This document shows positions 46,251-59,105 of a DNA stretch of 64,000 nt, one piece after another. The position numbers and the translations under genes are program-made. Under the pieces are notes generated by a model. The model searched no databases. It saw only the letters and a program-made list of their open reading frames with translations, and had not been told where the DNA came from. Position 1 is the first letter of the stretch. Each line of letters begins with the position of its first letter. The DNA is from Glandiceps talaboti (taxonomy: Eukaryota; Hemichordata; Enteropneusta; Spengelidae): contig NC_135560.1 in NCBI RefSeq assembly GCF_964340395.1, forward strand, positions 2,626,498-2,690,497, given 5' to 3'.

Positions 46251-49200
46251 AATGATGGACTACACAGGGTAAATATATTGAAAAGAGACTTCAATAGCAT
46301 CCTGACTAACATACAAAAAAATACAAAAAGAAACAAGAGTAATACTTCTGGCCTATACGGCTTATCATATGATGCAATAATTTACGTTGCTATAAATAAG
46401 AAAAGGATGCAAAATTTCTCAAGTCTGTAATTATTTCTTTTGTCCTACAAAATATTTTTGAATAGCACCCTTTACCCCAGATCAGGAAAATCATAACGTC
46501 ACGAGGCGTAAAATTGTAAAATAGCTTCACCGTAAGTTTGTATCAAGTTCATATGTGGGAGAAAGTGATAATTTATCAGTTGTCGCTGAATTTCAGGACT
46601 AAAATGGTTCAAAGTTTCCTTCTGACTTTAAAGTAAAGGATATCCTTTTATTTCTTATACTAGTATTCTAGAAATTCGGATAATGTTCATCGTTCCGGAA
46701 TATAAGATTATATTTCAGTAATGCTGCACAGATGCGACAGAAATTATTTGCAGCTCTTCAACCTATCTATACTACACGAAACGATTCAATCATATTGATT
46801 GTGTACATTGACTTGATGTCCGTAAAAAAAGTCGTGACATAATTATTTGTACTTGTTTGTCCAACTTTGTAGGATGTTGATAGAGGTTGGCCATATATCA
46901 CGATATTGATCTTGCATTCGTTTAGTATTAGCTGTTCTGTGATCATCGGATAAAAACTTAGTTTTTCATATCTTTGACACCCTCATTTTACAGTTTGGAC
47001 AATTTGAGGAATGACTACAATTTGTAACAAAGTTTTTACATTCAAATTACAATTTCTATTGACAATGTAGAAATATTGTTATGATTTAATGAGAAGAACT
47101 TCTAGAGTTTTAAATTAATCACTGAAAGCAGTGTCCGTTCTACTAAATCGAATTTTAATCGTCGTGCGGGTAAAGTTTGTAAATCTGGTGCACATGCTGA
47201 AAGAGTCAGCCCGTGCTTTCTCTCTCCTCAGTGAGAGTGTCGTGGAGGGCTCACTACTGTCGCCATGATGGACGTATAACGCACGATGATCACGGCGTCC
47301 TCTGGAGAGGCAAAGCCTGTGCTGCGAACGTCGCGGACATGTGTTCGAATAAAAACTCACGTGAACTGGCGATATTCTTCGAGGCTTTCAGAAGTTCGAA
47401 CATAGTTACTATGCACAACGAAAATTGTCAATGTAAATAGAACGTGGAAATGTTGGCCTGTTTTTGCAGTGATAGCAAACTTTTGTGGTGTATATATCCT
47501 CAGATATAACAACTTATATTACCTTGAAAATGATTTTTTCCATACGAGCTTCTTTGTCCATATTAACGACACGTACTCAAGGTAAGATAGAAAGTCTTTT
47601 CTTGTCAAATAAGATATCAAAGCTACATCTTTTTCAAGACTGAATTCACTCATGTTATTCTCCAAAGTTCAGGTGCCTTGTTTATGATATGCATCCTCTT
47701 TGATACAGGTGATTAGTAATACCATTTATTAAGTTATTGATGACAAAGAGAAGTAGACTAAAGATTCACACATTCGTCATTCTTAGTTGAAACTAAATAT
47801 AAGAATTTTCAACGGCATTGCCCAACACCTCATTACTTATTTTCATTTCCATTACTAAAAGTGATCTCTGGTCTGTATTTTTCATATGTATTTTATATTT
47901 GTACACGTATTTCTCTTAATTTTGTTTAAGATATTGTCAATTAATAATAAAACATTTACACTTATTATGGTTCTCAAATCATTTAAGAGTTTTCTTGAAA
48001 AAGTAACATAAGTTTTGACTTATTTCTGAGGTACGTACTACGTTAAGTTTAGTTGTAAAATTGGATAAAACATAACATTAGGTTGTGCACCGGGGGGGGG
48101 GGGCATCAGGCCAACAAAAAATCATTGGAACCCCCTCCACCAGCTGTAAACCAATCACAGACTGAAACAACCCTCCCCCCATCACTTAATTATAATTTAT
48201 CAGTTGTCGCTGAAATTCAGGACTGAAATTATTCAAAGTTTCCTTCTGACTTTAGGCACCGGTCAGTCTCTGCAGCCGGGGGGGGGGGTTGGTTGATTGG
48301 GCCGACAAAAAAGGCACTAACGCCCCCCCATCTGTACAGGTTGACCCCCCACCCCATCACTTAATTCTAAAATGCATGAGTGACCTCTGGGGGTGAGAGA
48401 GCCCTTGGTGTTTCCCCTGGCAGAGCTGGAGTTTTTTATTTTATTTTATTAAGGCAACGTTTAGGTTATTCATAGCCTTTGACTCGTTTGAGGTAATAAT
48501 TCCAAGCTTTGAAAAGCTAACGTAAATATGAGTTTCATATGTTACATAAAAATGGGCCCGTAACATTGGTATAGGGGCATTAATATTGCATGTATATAGT
48601 CACCGGTATGTTAGAGAATTTAGGTGGTCATACCTAGTGTATAATAGAAACTGGAATGTGATGAGATGTGGCGATTTTTAGTGACAATAACATGCAGTGT
48701 CCAAAATAGAAAGTGTATTAATCCCTTCTGACAAGTTCACACTGACGAGTAGAACAATTTAGATTAACTTCTTTTATAAACTATCTATAAAGATTACCAT
48801 TATGAAACCTTCAAGTTCACTTTCGCCCCAAAGTGCAATATAAGTGAAGCACTGATTGTGAAACAGCCAAGCATTTACATGACATATGTTCTAAAACTAG
48901 TGTGGTAGCTAGGTAAAATAGCGAACATTGTGAAACTCTTCTTCATATATACTCACTTCATTCATACAAAGAGATAGCATAGAAAATTACTGTAGAACTA
49001 ATTGTGGAGTTGAGAATGTTGAAAACGTGATGTCTTTTTTTATAACTGATTCTAGATACTCAGTAGTGACAGTGTTGACGGACTTAAAACTTAGTAGGGG
49101 TGTTAGTTTAGTGTGCGCTAAACACGTTCGATTTTCCTTTTGTAATACTTATCTGTGAAACAAGAGGCGAAGATTTTACATAATCTTTATCAACGAGTGC

Positions 49201-49820
49201 GGGCGCTATTCAATATATTTTGAACACTCACAAACCTGTGCTCTACAATGGGAGACGTACTATACTACTAATGGTGTTTTCCTAAATGATACAAATCCTG
49301 CTACTAGTACTACAGATGTACCTACGCTTTATACTAGAAGGCAATTTAAAAGTAGGGGAAATATATTCAAGACAAAATATTGTAATATTTAGACTGTAGA
49401 CAAGGAAAACAACAAATTACGAAATACTACGCAGACATCAGCACTCCGTGACGACTGCCCGAACACATTTTATTAGTGTTCAAAGATCTTTTGAAAGTGA
49501 CAGATGCCTGGCCTGACGTAACACTTTTCAAAGATGCCAGATTGTTTCTTCAGGGTGAGACTCGGGGACTGCAATCCATGGATACATATAATTCTTCAAT
49601 TTCCAATGCGAAATGTAGCTATAAACTCCAGACGACAGTACCGCAGGCAGCAATGGATAAAATTCTTCGAAAATGTAACCTCTTTATGATTATGGTAACC
49701 GGTACCCATATCTAGATTTTATTCTCGCCTCTCTCCAGGAAAACAAGAGACAGTTGAACACATTCCGTTCATTCAACTGAAATGCACGATTGACTACGTA
49801 AGAGACCCAGGTCCATGATA
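46251..49820. other. Long stretch without a supported gene; one duplicated 65-bp segment
   Basis: About 3.6 kb of mostly unique AT-rich sequence. A segment with TTTATCAGTTGTCGCTGAA and CAAAGTTTCCTTCTGACTTT occurs at 46570-46632 and again, same strand, at 48195-48255. Poly-G and poly-C runs flank the second copy (48092-48104, 48278-48288, 48323-48330). Overlapping frames at 47115-47440 sit in a locally GC-richer patch (47160-47360), but no domain is recognisable. Confidence 0.4.
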
Positions 49821-49837
49821 TTTGAAGACGTCGTCTG

Positions 49838-49920
49838 TCAGTCAGTCAGTCTGTCAGTAAGTAAGTAGGGTAGTAAGTGAACAGACAGACAGACAGACAG
49901 ACAAGCAAATAAACAAACAT

Positions 49921-49956
<36 letters not shown>

Positions 49957-49998
49957 GCACGCACGCACACACACATACATACATACATACATACATAC
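49838..49998. repeat. Compound microsatellite (CAGT, ACAG, CA, GCAC, CATA)
   Basis: Successive short tracts of GTCA, GTAA, CAGA, CA, CGCA and CATA repeats. Confidence 0.9.
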
Positions 49999-50282
49999 TT
50001 GTACTCCGGCGTGGGCGTTAAATTTCGACTGACAGTTACAAATGAGGCTATTGATTAATCAGGGAAAAGCGTGAAGACCGGTGTATCAGCAGAGTAGCAA
50101 ATTCATCAAATGTCGGTGGCGGGAGTGTATTTTCTGTGTATGAGATCCAATTAATGGCATCCAGTGAAGAGTGATTAGACGCAGACAATCATAACAAAAA
50201 CATGACCCTGACTGTGACTGAACAGATAAGACTTCTGTTCACAAGTTGAACACTATTTTTGTAATAATAAACATTACCTCAG

Positions 50283-50661
50283 AGTGCTTAGGTTACTATA
50301 TTCAAATAAGTCTTGGTACACTCTCGTCCCTTAAGAGACTACTAGTAACAGGAAAAAAAATAGTTGACCACATTTTCCTTATTAAATTTGAAGTGAATAA
50401 CGAATTCCAAACATTTGAGGATTCTGAGACAAACAAATTCTTCCAATGGACTGGTGATAGTCTAGGTACAATACAACTTTCTAGCAAGGTGAGTAAATGA
50501 TTGTATTATTTATTGACATGTGTAGAATAATTGTTTGTATATACCACCATCACTTCTTTTTTATGTTTGTTCACACACAGAGTTATGATAAAAGCATTAT
50601 CAACCCAATACCACATAACTGTGTGCAAGTCTTTTTGGATAAATGGAAATGGTTAGAGTAA
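50283..50661 (+). CDS. Possible last two exons of an unrecognised gene
   Basis: Exon candidate A (50283-50488) follows ATTACCTCAG, and its open frame ends SSK at a strong donor AAG/GTGAGT. Candidate B starts at 50581 after CACTTCTTTTTTATGTTTGT and TCACACACAG, and continues in the same phase (phase 0) as SYDKSIINPIPHNCVQVFLD and KWKWLE, then TAA at 50659-50661. The intron would be 92 bp. Joined, about 95 residues with mixed composition and no low-complexity bias (for example VDHIFLIKFEVNNEFQTF). I do not recognise the family. No upstream exon was found, so a chance match or a decayed gene remains possible. Confidence 0.35.
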
Positions 50662-51500
50662 GATGGATATCTGTGGGTAGACTGATGCTACGTGTTATGG
50701 AATACCTAAAGATAGACCAAACTTGCAAAACTACAAACAGAACTCAACTATCAGTGATAAACTTATACCACATACCCTGCATGATCCCTTTGGACTTTCT
50801 CACATTTTGTGTTTTCACAAATTTATATTCATCCATTGGATAAGACCTAAAAAAAAAATAATTGTTCGGTTCCAGTTACATGACCCCACCTAGCTTTTCA
50901 CTGCAAAATCCTAAACTTCTTTTTATGTATTCGAGAAAAAAATAATAAAATTGCAAAAATTGTGAAGTCTCGTGAGAAATAGTGGATGCAGAAACTGACA
51001 TCAACTTAAAAAAGACAATATAAAACTGTTCTTCTAATCTGTAATGGCTGTACATCTGATAGGAAGAAATAAACAACACAGAGATCATTTGGAAAACAAT
51101 GGAAAACCTGAACTAGACCCTCACACATGACAAAAATATGTAATAAAATAAAAAAAATAAATAAAAAAAACTACCCCACCTATTCTAAAATTGAGTGTAA
51201 TCAGAACCACACATTTTTTTTATTAGGCCTAACAGTCTGAGCAAAAATCATGGACCCACTCAAACTGGCCTTATCAGACGAGATAATAAGCATGTTATTA
51301 AACTCTTTTAAACAGTTCCCCCAAATCAGACATTATAACCATAATATTTGATTATATTTACCCTAGCTCAAATGATAAATCTTTGTTTGAGTCAAAGCAA
51401 CTTGTGCCTTTGTGGCAGGAATATTTCAGATAGATTCATCACTATACAAAGTACCATTTCTGATGCTTGTTGAATCAGGAGATAAATTAATGGCTGAGAG
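50662..51500. other. No further gene; AATAAA-rich sequence
   Basis: Possible 3' flank of the candidate exons. Several AATAAA hexamers lie near 51140-51165. The short frames at 50643-50843 and 50876-51088 have no recognisable content. Confidence 0.35.
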
Positions 51501-51504
51501 CTAC

Positions 51505-51555
51505 TTTTTAGCACAACTGAACTGAGGTTCAGTAGTGCTATGGGGATCGCCCGGC

Positions 51556-51636
<81 letters not shown>

Positions 51637-52780
51637 CAACTTAAACTCAAAAACTGCTGAACCGATTGCCATGATATTTGGTGGGTCCATTACCTTGGGT
51701 GTCTAGTTGGGAAATTGTTCAAATCAAAATGATCGCATCACAGATGTGTGATTTGGGTCAAAAAATGTGATTTTTGGTCAAAAAACTTAAACTCAGAAAC
51801 TACTGGGCAGATTGGTGCGAAATTTGGTGGGAACATTCTTAAGGGGATGTAAAGTAAGATTTGTCCATGACGGGATGATTCCATCAGTGATATGCAAATT
51901 AGGTCTAAAAATGTGTCCTTTTGGTTAAAAATCTATAATTCCAAAACTACTGAGCAGATTGGGCTGAAATTTAATGGGAATGTATCTAGGGATGTATGGA
52001 CAAAGAAATATTAAGCATGCATGATTCCATGAGTGATATGCAAATTAGGTGTAAAAATGATCATTTTTGGTCATAAACTTATATCTCAAAAAGTACTTGG
52101 TCACCGAGTCTGAAACTTGGTGAGATGTTTCTGCATGTTATTCTTCAAAACATTTTGACAAAATTGGCCCTAGCAACCATGACCACGCCCTTAGCAACAA
52201 CCAAATGGCAGTATATTTGGTCAAATAACAACATCATATGGTAGGCAAATGAATAAACATTCAAAAAATGTATGCAAATACAGTAGCAACCATGACCACG
52301 CCCATAGCAACAGCCAAACGGTCGTGTATTTCACAAAGATAACAACAGGGATTAATAGACAATTGAATAAACGTTCAAAAAATGTATGTAAATTTGCCTA
52401 GCAACAAGACCACGCCCATAGCAACATCCAAATAATCATGTACATTGCAATGATAACAACAGGAATAGAAAGACAAATGAATAAACATTCAAAAAATGTA
52501 TGCAAATGTGCCTAGCAACAAGACCACGCCCATAGCAACAGCCAAATGATCACATATATTGCAAAGATAACAAAGGGGATTAATAGACAATTGAATAAAC
52601 ATTCAAAAAATATATGTAAATATGCCTAGCAACAAGACCACGCCCATAGCAACAGCCAAATAATCACATATATTGCAAAGATAACAACAGGAATAGAAGA
52701 CAAATGAATAAACATTCAAAAAATGTATGCAAGTGTGCCTAGCAACAAGACCACGCCCATAGCAACAGCCAAATGATCAC

Positions 52781-52790
<10 letters not shown>
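51505..52790 (+). mobile_element. Composite dispersed element, copy 2
   Basis: Starts with the hairpin AGCACAACTGAACT/AGTAGTGCT (51511-51541). A (TG)n tract follows at 51556-51634. Then come three to four diverged units, each containing a phrase like AAACTACTGAGCAGATTGGG followed by GAAATTTGGTGGGAA. The right part has about five 113-117-bp tandem units with GACCACGCCCATAGCAACAG. It ends in (ATA)n at 52785-52822. It matches 6946-8252 in inverted orientation, with the same order of blocks. No protein is encoded. Confidence 0.7.
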
Positions 52791-52822
<32 letters not shown>

Positions 52823-52839
52823 TTATTCTCAAATTAATA

Positions 52840-53547
52840 ATAATAATAATACATATCTGATTTACATTACATTTCTGATTTACTCTACATATCAAATTTA
52901 CCCTAAATAGGGGATTTTCCCTACATATAGGATTTACTCTACATATCCGATTTACCCTACATATCTGATTTACCCTACATATCTGATTTACTCTACATAT
53001 CTGATTTACTCTACATTTGGGATTTACCCTACATATAGGATTTACCCTACATATAGGATTTACCCTACATATCTGATTTACCCTATATATAGGATTTACT
53101 CTACATATAGGATTTACCCTACATATAGGATTTACCCTACATATCTGATTTACTCTACATATCTGATTTACTCTACATTTGGGATTTACCCTACATATAG
53201 GATTTACCCTACATATCTGATTTACCCTACATATAGGATTTACCCTACATATAGGATTTACCCTACATATAGGATTTACCCTACATATAGGATTTACCCT
53301 ACATATAGGATTTACCCTACATATCTGATTTTCTCTGCATATAGGATTTACTCTACGTATAGGATTTACCCAGCATATATGATTTACCCTATATATCTAA
53401 TTTACTCTACATATCTCATTTACTCTACAGATCTGATTTACCCTACTTATAGGATTTACTCTATGTAACGGATTTACCCAACATTTAGGATTTACTCTAT
53501 GTATCTGAATAACGCTATATATAGGTTTTATCCTATATATCTGATTT
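52840..53547. repeat. 16-18-bp minisatellite, left part
   Basis: The unit is GATTTACCCTACATAT plus CT or AG, with CTCTACAT and ATAGG/TTTGG variants, in about 40 copies. It is interrupted at 53548 by a LINE fragment and resumes near 54740. Confidence 0.9.
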
Positions 53548-54740
53548 TTCTGTTCCACAAGGCAGCTGTGCGGGGCCAACATTATACAGTGTGTACGCAA
53601 GTACCCTGAAAAATGTTATACCAACACAAATTGACATTCATGGATACGCTGATGACCACGCCCTGAAAAATCAATTTCCAGCGAAATCTAGGGGTCTGGA
53701 AATGCTTGCTGTGAAAGGTCTGGAGGATTGCTTAAAAAAGGTTAAAATCTGGATGGATGAAAATAGATTGAAGATGAATGACAGTAAAACTGAATTCATA
53801 TGTTTTGGGTCAAGAGTACCGTACATCCACAAAAAGTCCTGTCAGAGGTATTGACAGTAAACGATTGTAACATTGAAAAAGTGCCGGAGATCAGGTATCT
53901 CGGTTTCGATCTTGATAAACACCTGTCTATGAAGAGAAACATCTCTAGAAAGTGTGGAATTGCAGCGGGTAATATACAAAGATTGAAACTAATTAAACAG
54001 TATTTAGATTTAGACGCAAGAAAAATAGTAGCATCAGGCATGATACTTTCCCATTTGGACTATGCTAACTCTCTATACGTAGGTCTTCCGAAATGCGACC
54101 TGAATAAACTTCAGCGGATTCAAAATATGGCAGCTAGAACAATTCTTGATAAAAATAGATGGGACAGTGCTACAGAGTGCTTAAAAACACTGCACTGGCT
54201 ACCTGTGAACCTCAGGATTGACTATAAAATATGTTGTTTAATGTTCAAATGTCATCGAAATGAAGCACCGGACTACTTAACTTAATATCGATGTTAACTC
54301 CTCCCCAGGTTAAGCACGCTGGTCTGAGATCAAGTAGCACTGTGGAAGATTCCTACCATGTTCCTAGAACGGTCCGTAAAACATTTGGAGACAGGACATT
54401 CAGTGTTCAAGGTCCTAAAAAATGGAACGCATTACCACTGGACCTTAGAAATGCAGTCACCTATGATAAGTTTAAGGCGGAACTTAAAACTCACTTGTTT
54501 GGTAAATTCTAGAGCGGACAATCACTAGCTGGTATCGAGAACATTGCTACACACCATTTCCATTGTCTGACTGTCACTATCTATTATTACGAACCCTGCT
54601 AGACTATTTACATTACTTTTTATATTCTTTCGGATTGATTTTGGTTACTTCTGTCTTCTTTTACATTTGCGTATTATTGTAAAGCGGTGTGGATAATGTT
54701 TTCGTTGACATATCGCTATATAAACAAACTAATTCTAATT
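53548..54740 (+). pseudogene. 5'-truncated CR1/L2-type LINE inserted in the minisatellite
   Basis: Frame 1 (about 53549-53830) reads SVPQGSCAGPTLYSVYASTL, then YADD (polymerase catalytic motif), then the DENRLKMNDSKTEFICFGSR block. A frame change near 53810-53830 leads into RYLGFDLDKHLSM, LSHLDYANSLYVGLPKCDLN, LQRIQNMAARTI and LHWLPVNLRIDYKI. A stop and frame change near 54285 precede VPRTVRKTFGDRTFS, GPKKWNALPLDLRNA and ELKTHLF, ending at TAG 54510-54512. The 3' UTR holds TTGTAAAGCGGTGTGGATAA and ATCGCTATATAAAC, with an ATTCTA-type tail. Polymerase motifs upstream of PQG are missing, so it is dead. Confidence 0.88.
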
Positions 54741-55184
54741 CTATCTGAATTACGCTATATATAGGTTTTATCCTATATATCTGATTTATCCTTTTTGCAG
54801 TAGCTTTTGATTTATTTCAAATGTGAAGCGCCTATGAGCACTGTCGTGGATATATGGCGCTATATAAATGTTCATTATTATTATTATTATTATATATTAA
54901 TATATTATTATATCCTAGATATAAGATTTACCCTACATTTAGGATTTACTCTATGTATCTGAATTACGCTATATATAGGTTTTATCTGATTTATCCTAGA
55001 TATAGGATTTACCATACATATCTGATATACCCTACATATCTGATTTACGCTATATACAGGTTTTATCCTATATATCTGATTTATCCTAGATATAGGATTT
55101 ACCATACATATCTGATATACCCTAGATATCTGATTTACCCTAAACATCTTATTTACCCTATATATATGATTTACTTTTCATATA
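54740..55184. repeat. 16-18-bp minisatellite, right part, with another retroelement 3' tail
   Basis: CTGAATTACGCTATATATAG at 54745-54764 repeats, with one change, the sequence just left of the LINE (53505-53524). A second short retroelement tail interrupts it at about 54800-54898: GTGAAGCGCCTATGAGCACT, GGCGCTATATAAATG, then (ATT)n. The array then continues to about 55184. The 145-codon plus frame (54854-55291) is Tyr/Ile-rich repeat translation. Confidence 0.8.
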
Positions 55185-57345
55185 GATTTTTCATGAGAAG
55201 GTGGACAATAAAAATATTGTTGAAAATAATATACTTGAACCTAGCATTGGCAAAAAAAAATCAATTGGAAGTTATAATCATTATCATTTGAGTCACAAAG
55301 AACACAAGTATCGACTCAGTCACTTTGTCGTCTTCCTGTTTTAATTTTAATCCACACTGGCGTGAAGAGCATCTAAAATGTGCCAACATTCTTCTATGAC
55401 TAATAATAATGATAATAACTGATGTTACGTAGAGCTTGAGTATTGGCACTGATGTATTCGAAGTAGTTTATTTTGTACTCTGAATTCATTAACATACAAC
55501 TGTGTAGACGTCCACCTGGATGCGCTATTATTATAATGACTCGAGAGACGTTAGATCTTTTGATTGGTCGAGAGAGTATATTAATATTGGGACAATGATA
55601 AACAAATTAGAGAGATCAACGTATTATGTTAGTGTAGAAGGTGGGAGTCAGACTTCGCCAGACAACGGTGGTGCAAGGTCGCAGTGACGCTTGGTCGACG
55701 TGGAATGGTGCGTCGGTGTTCAGCTTTCCACGTGTATACATGCTCTTCGTCGGAACTCAATGTGCGTTGTTCACCTGTATAAAATGTCCACATCCACCTT
55801 TGAAGTAAGTGTGAGATAACTACTACCTACTGGCAACGAGAAGTTTCCATGTTGGATGTATAGCTATCAAAGGTAAAGGCTTTTGTGTGAAAAACAGTGC
55901 ATATTGAGAATAGCGAACTTTAACATTCGTAAGGGAGTGTCCAGATCTTACTTCCAGTGGGGTCCAGGAGGATTTCCCCTTTTCCTTGTGTATTTTTTCA
56001 TGTCCCCCCCCCCCCCACAATGAGCATAAATTACCAAAACAGTGAAAATTAAAAAAGAGAAAAATCAGACATAGTATCCACTTACATAGTAGGAACATCA
56101 GAATTTAGATTTAGAAAACTGGCTGGAAAAATTAATGAAATTAAAATTAATATCATGGACATGAATGAAACAGATAGTGACTGAGACTGAAAGTGATACT
56201 TCTGTAATGCATGATCTAGGCAGTGATGGAGACAATTGTGATACTGATAGCTCAGAAAATTCATGTACTGATGATAACACTGATAGTGATTGTGATGAAA
56301 CAAGTCTTGCACATCCTCACGGACAAGTTACTTTGAGAAGTTCCAGAATTAATATTGCAGTTGATTTATGTTGAATTAAATAATCATGATTTTTTTCCAT
56401 TACCCCCCTAGAAAATTGTGAATTTTTTGTTTAGCCCCCCCCCCCCAATTCTTCCTGAGAAAAATTGATGCTCCCCCTCCCCGAAAATCCCCCGGGCCCC
56501 CTGGAAGTAAAATCTGGGCGCTCCCTAAAGACGTATCGGACAATTTCTGTACACGTCATTTCGTCATTCCGACATAAACCATCTGTTCATCCGCCGTTGA
56601 AGACCGGCGTAGAGACCAAAGAACACTAGTATAAGATAGATTATGTTGAACTGTATTATTTATAACATAATTGCGTTGTATGTGATAATTTGGTGCTGAT
56701 AAATACTTTATCATACATTGTAGTATACATTTTTAGTGGTCTGAGTACACACATGTATCATGAAAAGTTGAGAACAACACGCCTACGCCGTATGTAATAC
56801 AAAGGTCGACGTCAACATGTGCGCTCGTACCTGAACTGACCCTTAGGAAATACGCATTCACTTTTCCTCACATTACGTTTTTGTTCCTAAAGCTATTTTG
56901 CTCACGCTCACAGTATAGTGTACCATGCCATCTAATTTCAATTCTGGCCAGTTTCACAATAATGAATGTTATTGATGCGCCAAACTTCAGTTGTTGTAGA
57001 TTAACTACTTTTACCCGTTGCACATGGGTCGTGTTCTACGTACTACATCATACAAGCGGTCATAACCTTAACGTGACGGGGTGTACACATGTGTGTACGC
57101 GGCTGAAGTCGCGGTTGTTGGAAAAAAACCCAGATACTATCACACGTACATTAACACTTTTGAGAACTGATATAATGTTTGAGCGATCAACTTTGAAGGT
57201 AATAAGAATGTGTATTTGACGCCGAAACGCGTCGTAATGGATGTCAAAGGTCACGCCTGTCACGAGCACGACGTCCTTGTTACCTGCGCCTGTCAGCAGA
57301 CTCGGCCAAAAAAAAGTTGAAAAAAATAAAAAAATAAAAAACTTG
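55184..57345. repeat. Direct segmental duplication, copy 1
   Basis: From TTTTTCATGAGAAGGTGGAC (55187) through GTGCCAACATTCTTC, ACTCGAGAGACGTTAGATCT and CCATGTTGGATGTATAGC to GGCCAAAAAAAAGTTG (57303) the order of blocks is shared with 59106-60235 on the same strand. Copy 1 is longer. It has an extra 80-90 bp near 55670-55755 and the full foldback element and flank between about 55990 and 57110. The frames across it look like chance. Confidence 0.8.
55932..56526. mobile_element. 595-bp foldback DNA-transposon-like element
   Basis: The left end AGGGAGTGTCCAGATCTTAC-TTCCAG (55932) and right end CTGGAAGTAAAATCTGGGCG-CTCCCT (56526) are inverted copies over about 45 bp, including the GGGGTCC/GGGCCCC and GATTTTCC-type inner parts. 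The interior is AT-rich with C-tracts. It holds one 69-codon acidic frame (56165-56374, Asp/Ser/Glu-rich) that does not resemble a transposase. No convincing target-site duplication was seen. Probably non-autonomous. Confidence 0.65.
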
Positions 57346-58354
57346 TATAAAAAATACATTTTGACTTTTAATTATATATAATCCTTAAAAATTCTGGTTT
57401 GACGAAAAATAAAACAATATTCTCAAATAAATGAAAACTTGTTTCAATTGATTTAATATGAACATGGAATAAAAGTACATAAACGGTTAAATTAGTTTAT
57501 CAGTACGAAAAATATATAAGAAATACTACAGCTAAAATAAAATTATAATTCTGGCCTGAACGGCTTACCATATGGGATATCCCAAAACTCGTTCTTTGTA
57601 GAAGTTTATTTACATGATAAAAGAATGAAGCATACGTATGTTCTGTGTACGTCTGTAACGATGTGACATCAAGACCCCTTCTGTTTCAAATTGGTGTAGA
57701 CAGTAGATGTCTCTCTTGCATGATTATATAAATGTGGGCTGTAAATGAAGGAAGTGACGTAATTTCTGACAAAGCTTGCCGTTTTTTAATTTTTTTTCAA
57801 CTTTTTATTTTTTAACTTTTTTTTTCAACTTTTTTCAACGATCATTTTGCTTTGAACAATTTCCCTTCTAGACACCAAAAATATATTACAGAGATTAAGA
57901 TGTCTTCATACAAAAGCGATTAAGATGACGACATAACCTTTGACACGTACGCGTCGCACAATTGTAAGTTGTAAAAACATGTGTATATGTTCTTCTGTTC
58001 GCTGGCGACTTCCCAGGCCGGGCGCGAGTTATAGGGCAATGCACGAAGGGGACCGATTGTCTGCCATGGCAGACGAATACTCCTACCACGAGAACTTGTA
58101 CAAGTAGCTGCAGTAAGCCATTACAATAAATTGTAGTCTTAATTTTTTGTTCTGAGCATTCTATCATTCCGGGGATGTACTTCAAACTCACGCAAGATTC
58201 CTCGGAATGACAAACACTGAATAACGCCACCTTTGGAATTTGTGACTATTTTTTGCATCTAAGGAAAACATACACTCACTAATTCTTGATGCTGCGAAAT
58301 TCATTATTGTTGATACAGATTTGTGATTACTCTATTGTTGATGTTTGTCAGTAC

Positions 58355-58389
<35 letters not shown>

Positions 58390-59105
58390 TTCGTTTGTTT
58401 GTTTGTTTGTTTGTTTGTTTTCATAAAAAAAACCTAACTAGGCCTGAGTTCGTAATAATTTACTGCAACTCTTTGCAGGATTTTGATATCAATCATTTCC
58501 TTTCCAATACTGCATAAACATGTGTCTTTTGAGTCAAACTTCTTACTCTTACTCCCGGCGTTGCAGACATAGATGTTGTCATCATCATCATCATCATCAT
58601 CTGTTGCAAGCCCCTGTGAGACTTTCAACATCGTTTTTAGGGTATCTTTTGTATTCTCTGCAGATTTTATGAGCTTCAGAGTAGGTTGTTGTTACGATGC
58701 GTGTCGACAACACAGTTAACAGACTAAAATAGCCCTTAACTCCACTAAGGGCATAGTACATTCTAAACGGTATCTACACAAGACCCACTTGTACTACACT
58801 GGTGTTTTTACATTTTAATTCAAAGGCCACAAGTCCAAAATACAAGTCACTATATGAACAAAAACATAATACGATTAAAAAAATGTAGTTCCAATTCATT
58901 TGTTTCAGCTCTTACAGTGGTAGAGCGTGTTTGTGAAAGGTTGCAAGAGTTTGTAAATCAAGCTCCCTATACCTGGTTAGACTGTAAGATACGTCGTGAC
59001 GTTCCGCCCTCACCGGCCTCCTCTCACCCAGGTTGGCGGATGTGTGGGGGCGCCCGTCACGGCGTACCTTACGGACTACTACCTGGTCAGATTATATCAG
59101 CCCAG
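57346..59105. other. No supported gene between duplication copies
   Basis: AT-rich sequence with T-tracts (57781-57835). A 45-bp fragment, ATCATTTTGCTTTGAACAAT onward at 57841, matches part of the composite element near 8057. A (TTTA)n/(TTTG)n microsatellite lies at 58354-58421 and a (CAT)n tract at 58577-58602. Frames of 60-110 codons have no recognisable domain. Confidence 0.45.

Noticed and set aside
53591-54512. Functional reverse transcriptase gene
   Set aside because: YADD is present but the N-terminal polymerase motifs are missing, and frame changes near 53820 and 54285 break the frame. It is a dead LINE fragment.
54854-55291. 145-codon Tyr/Ile/Pro-rich plus-strand frame
   Set aside because: It is the translation of the 16-18-bp GATTTACCCTACATAT-type minisatellite on its other phase.
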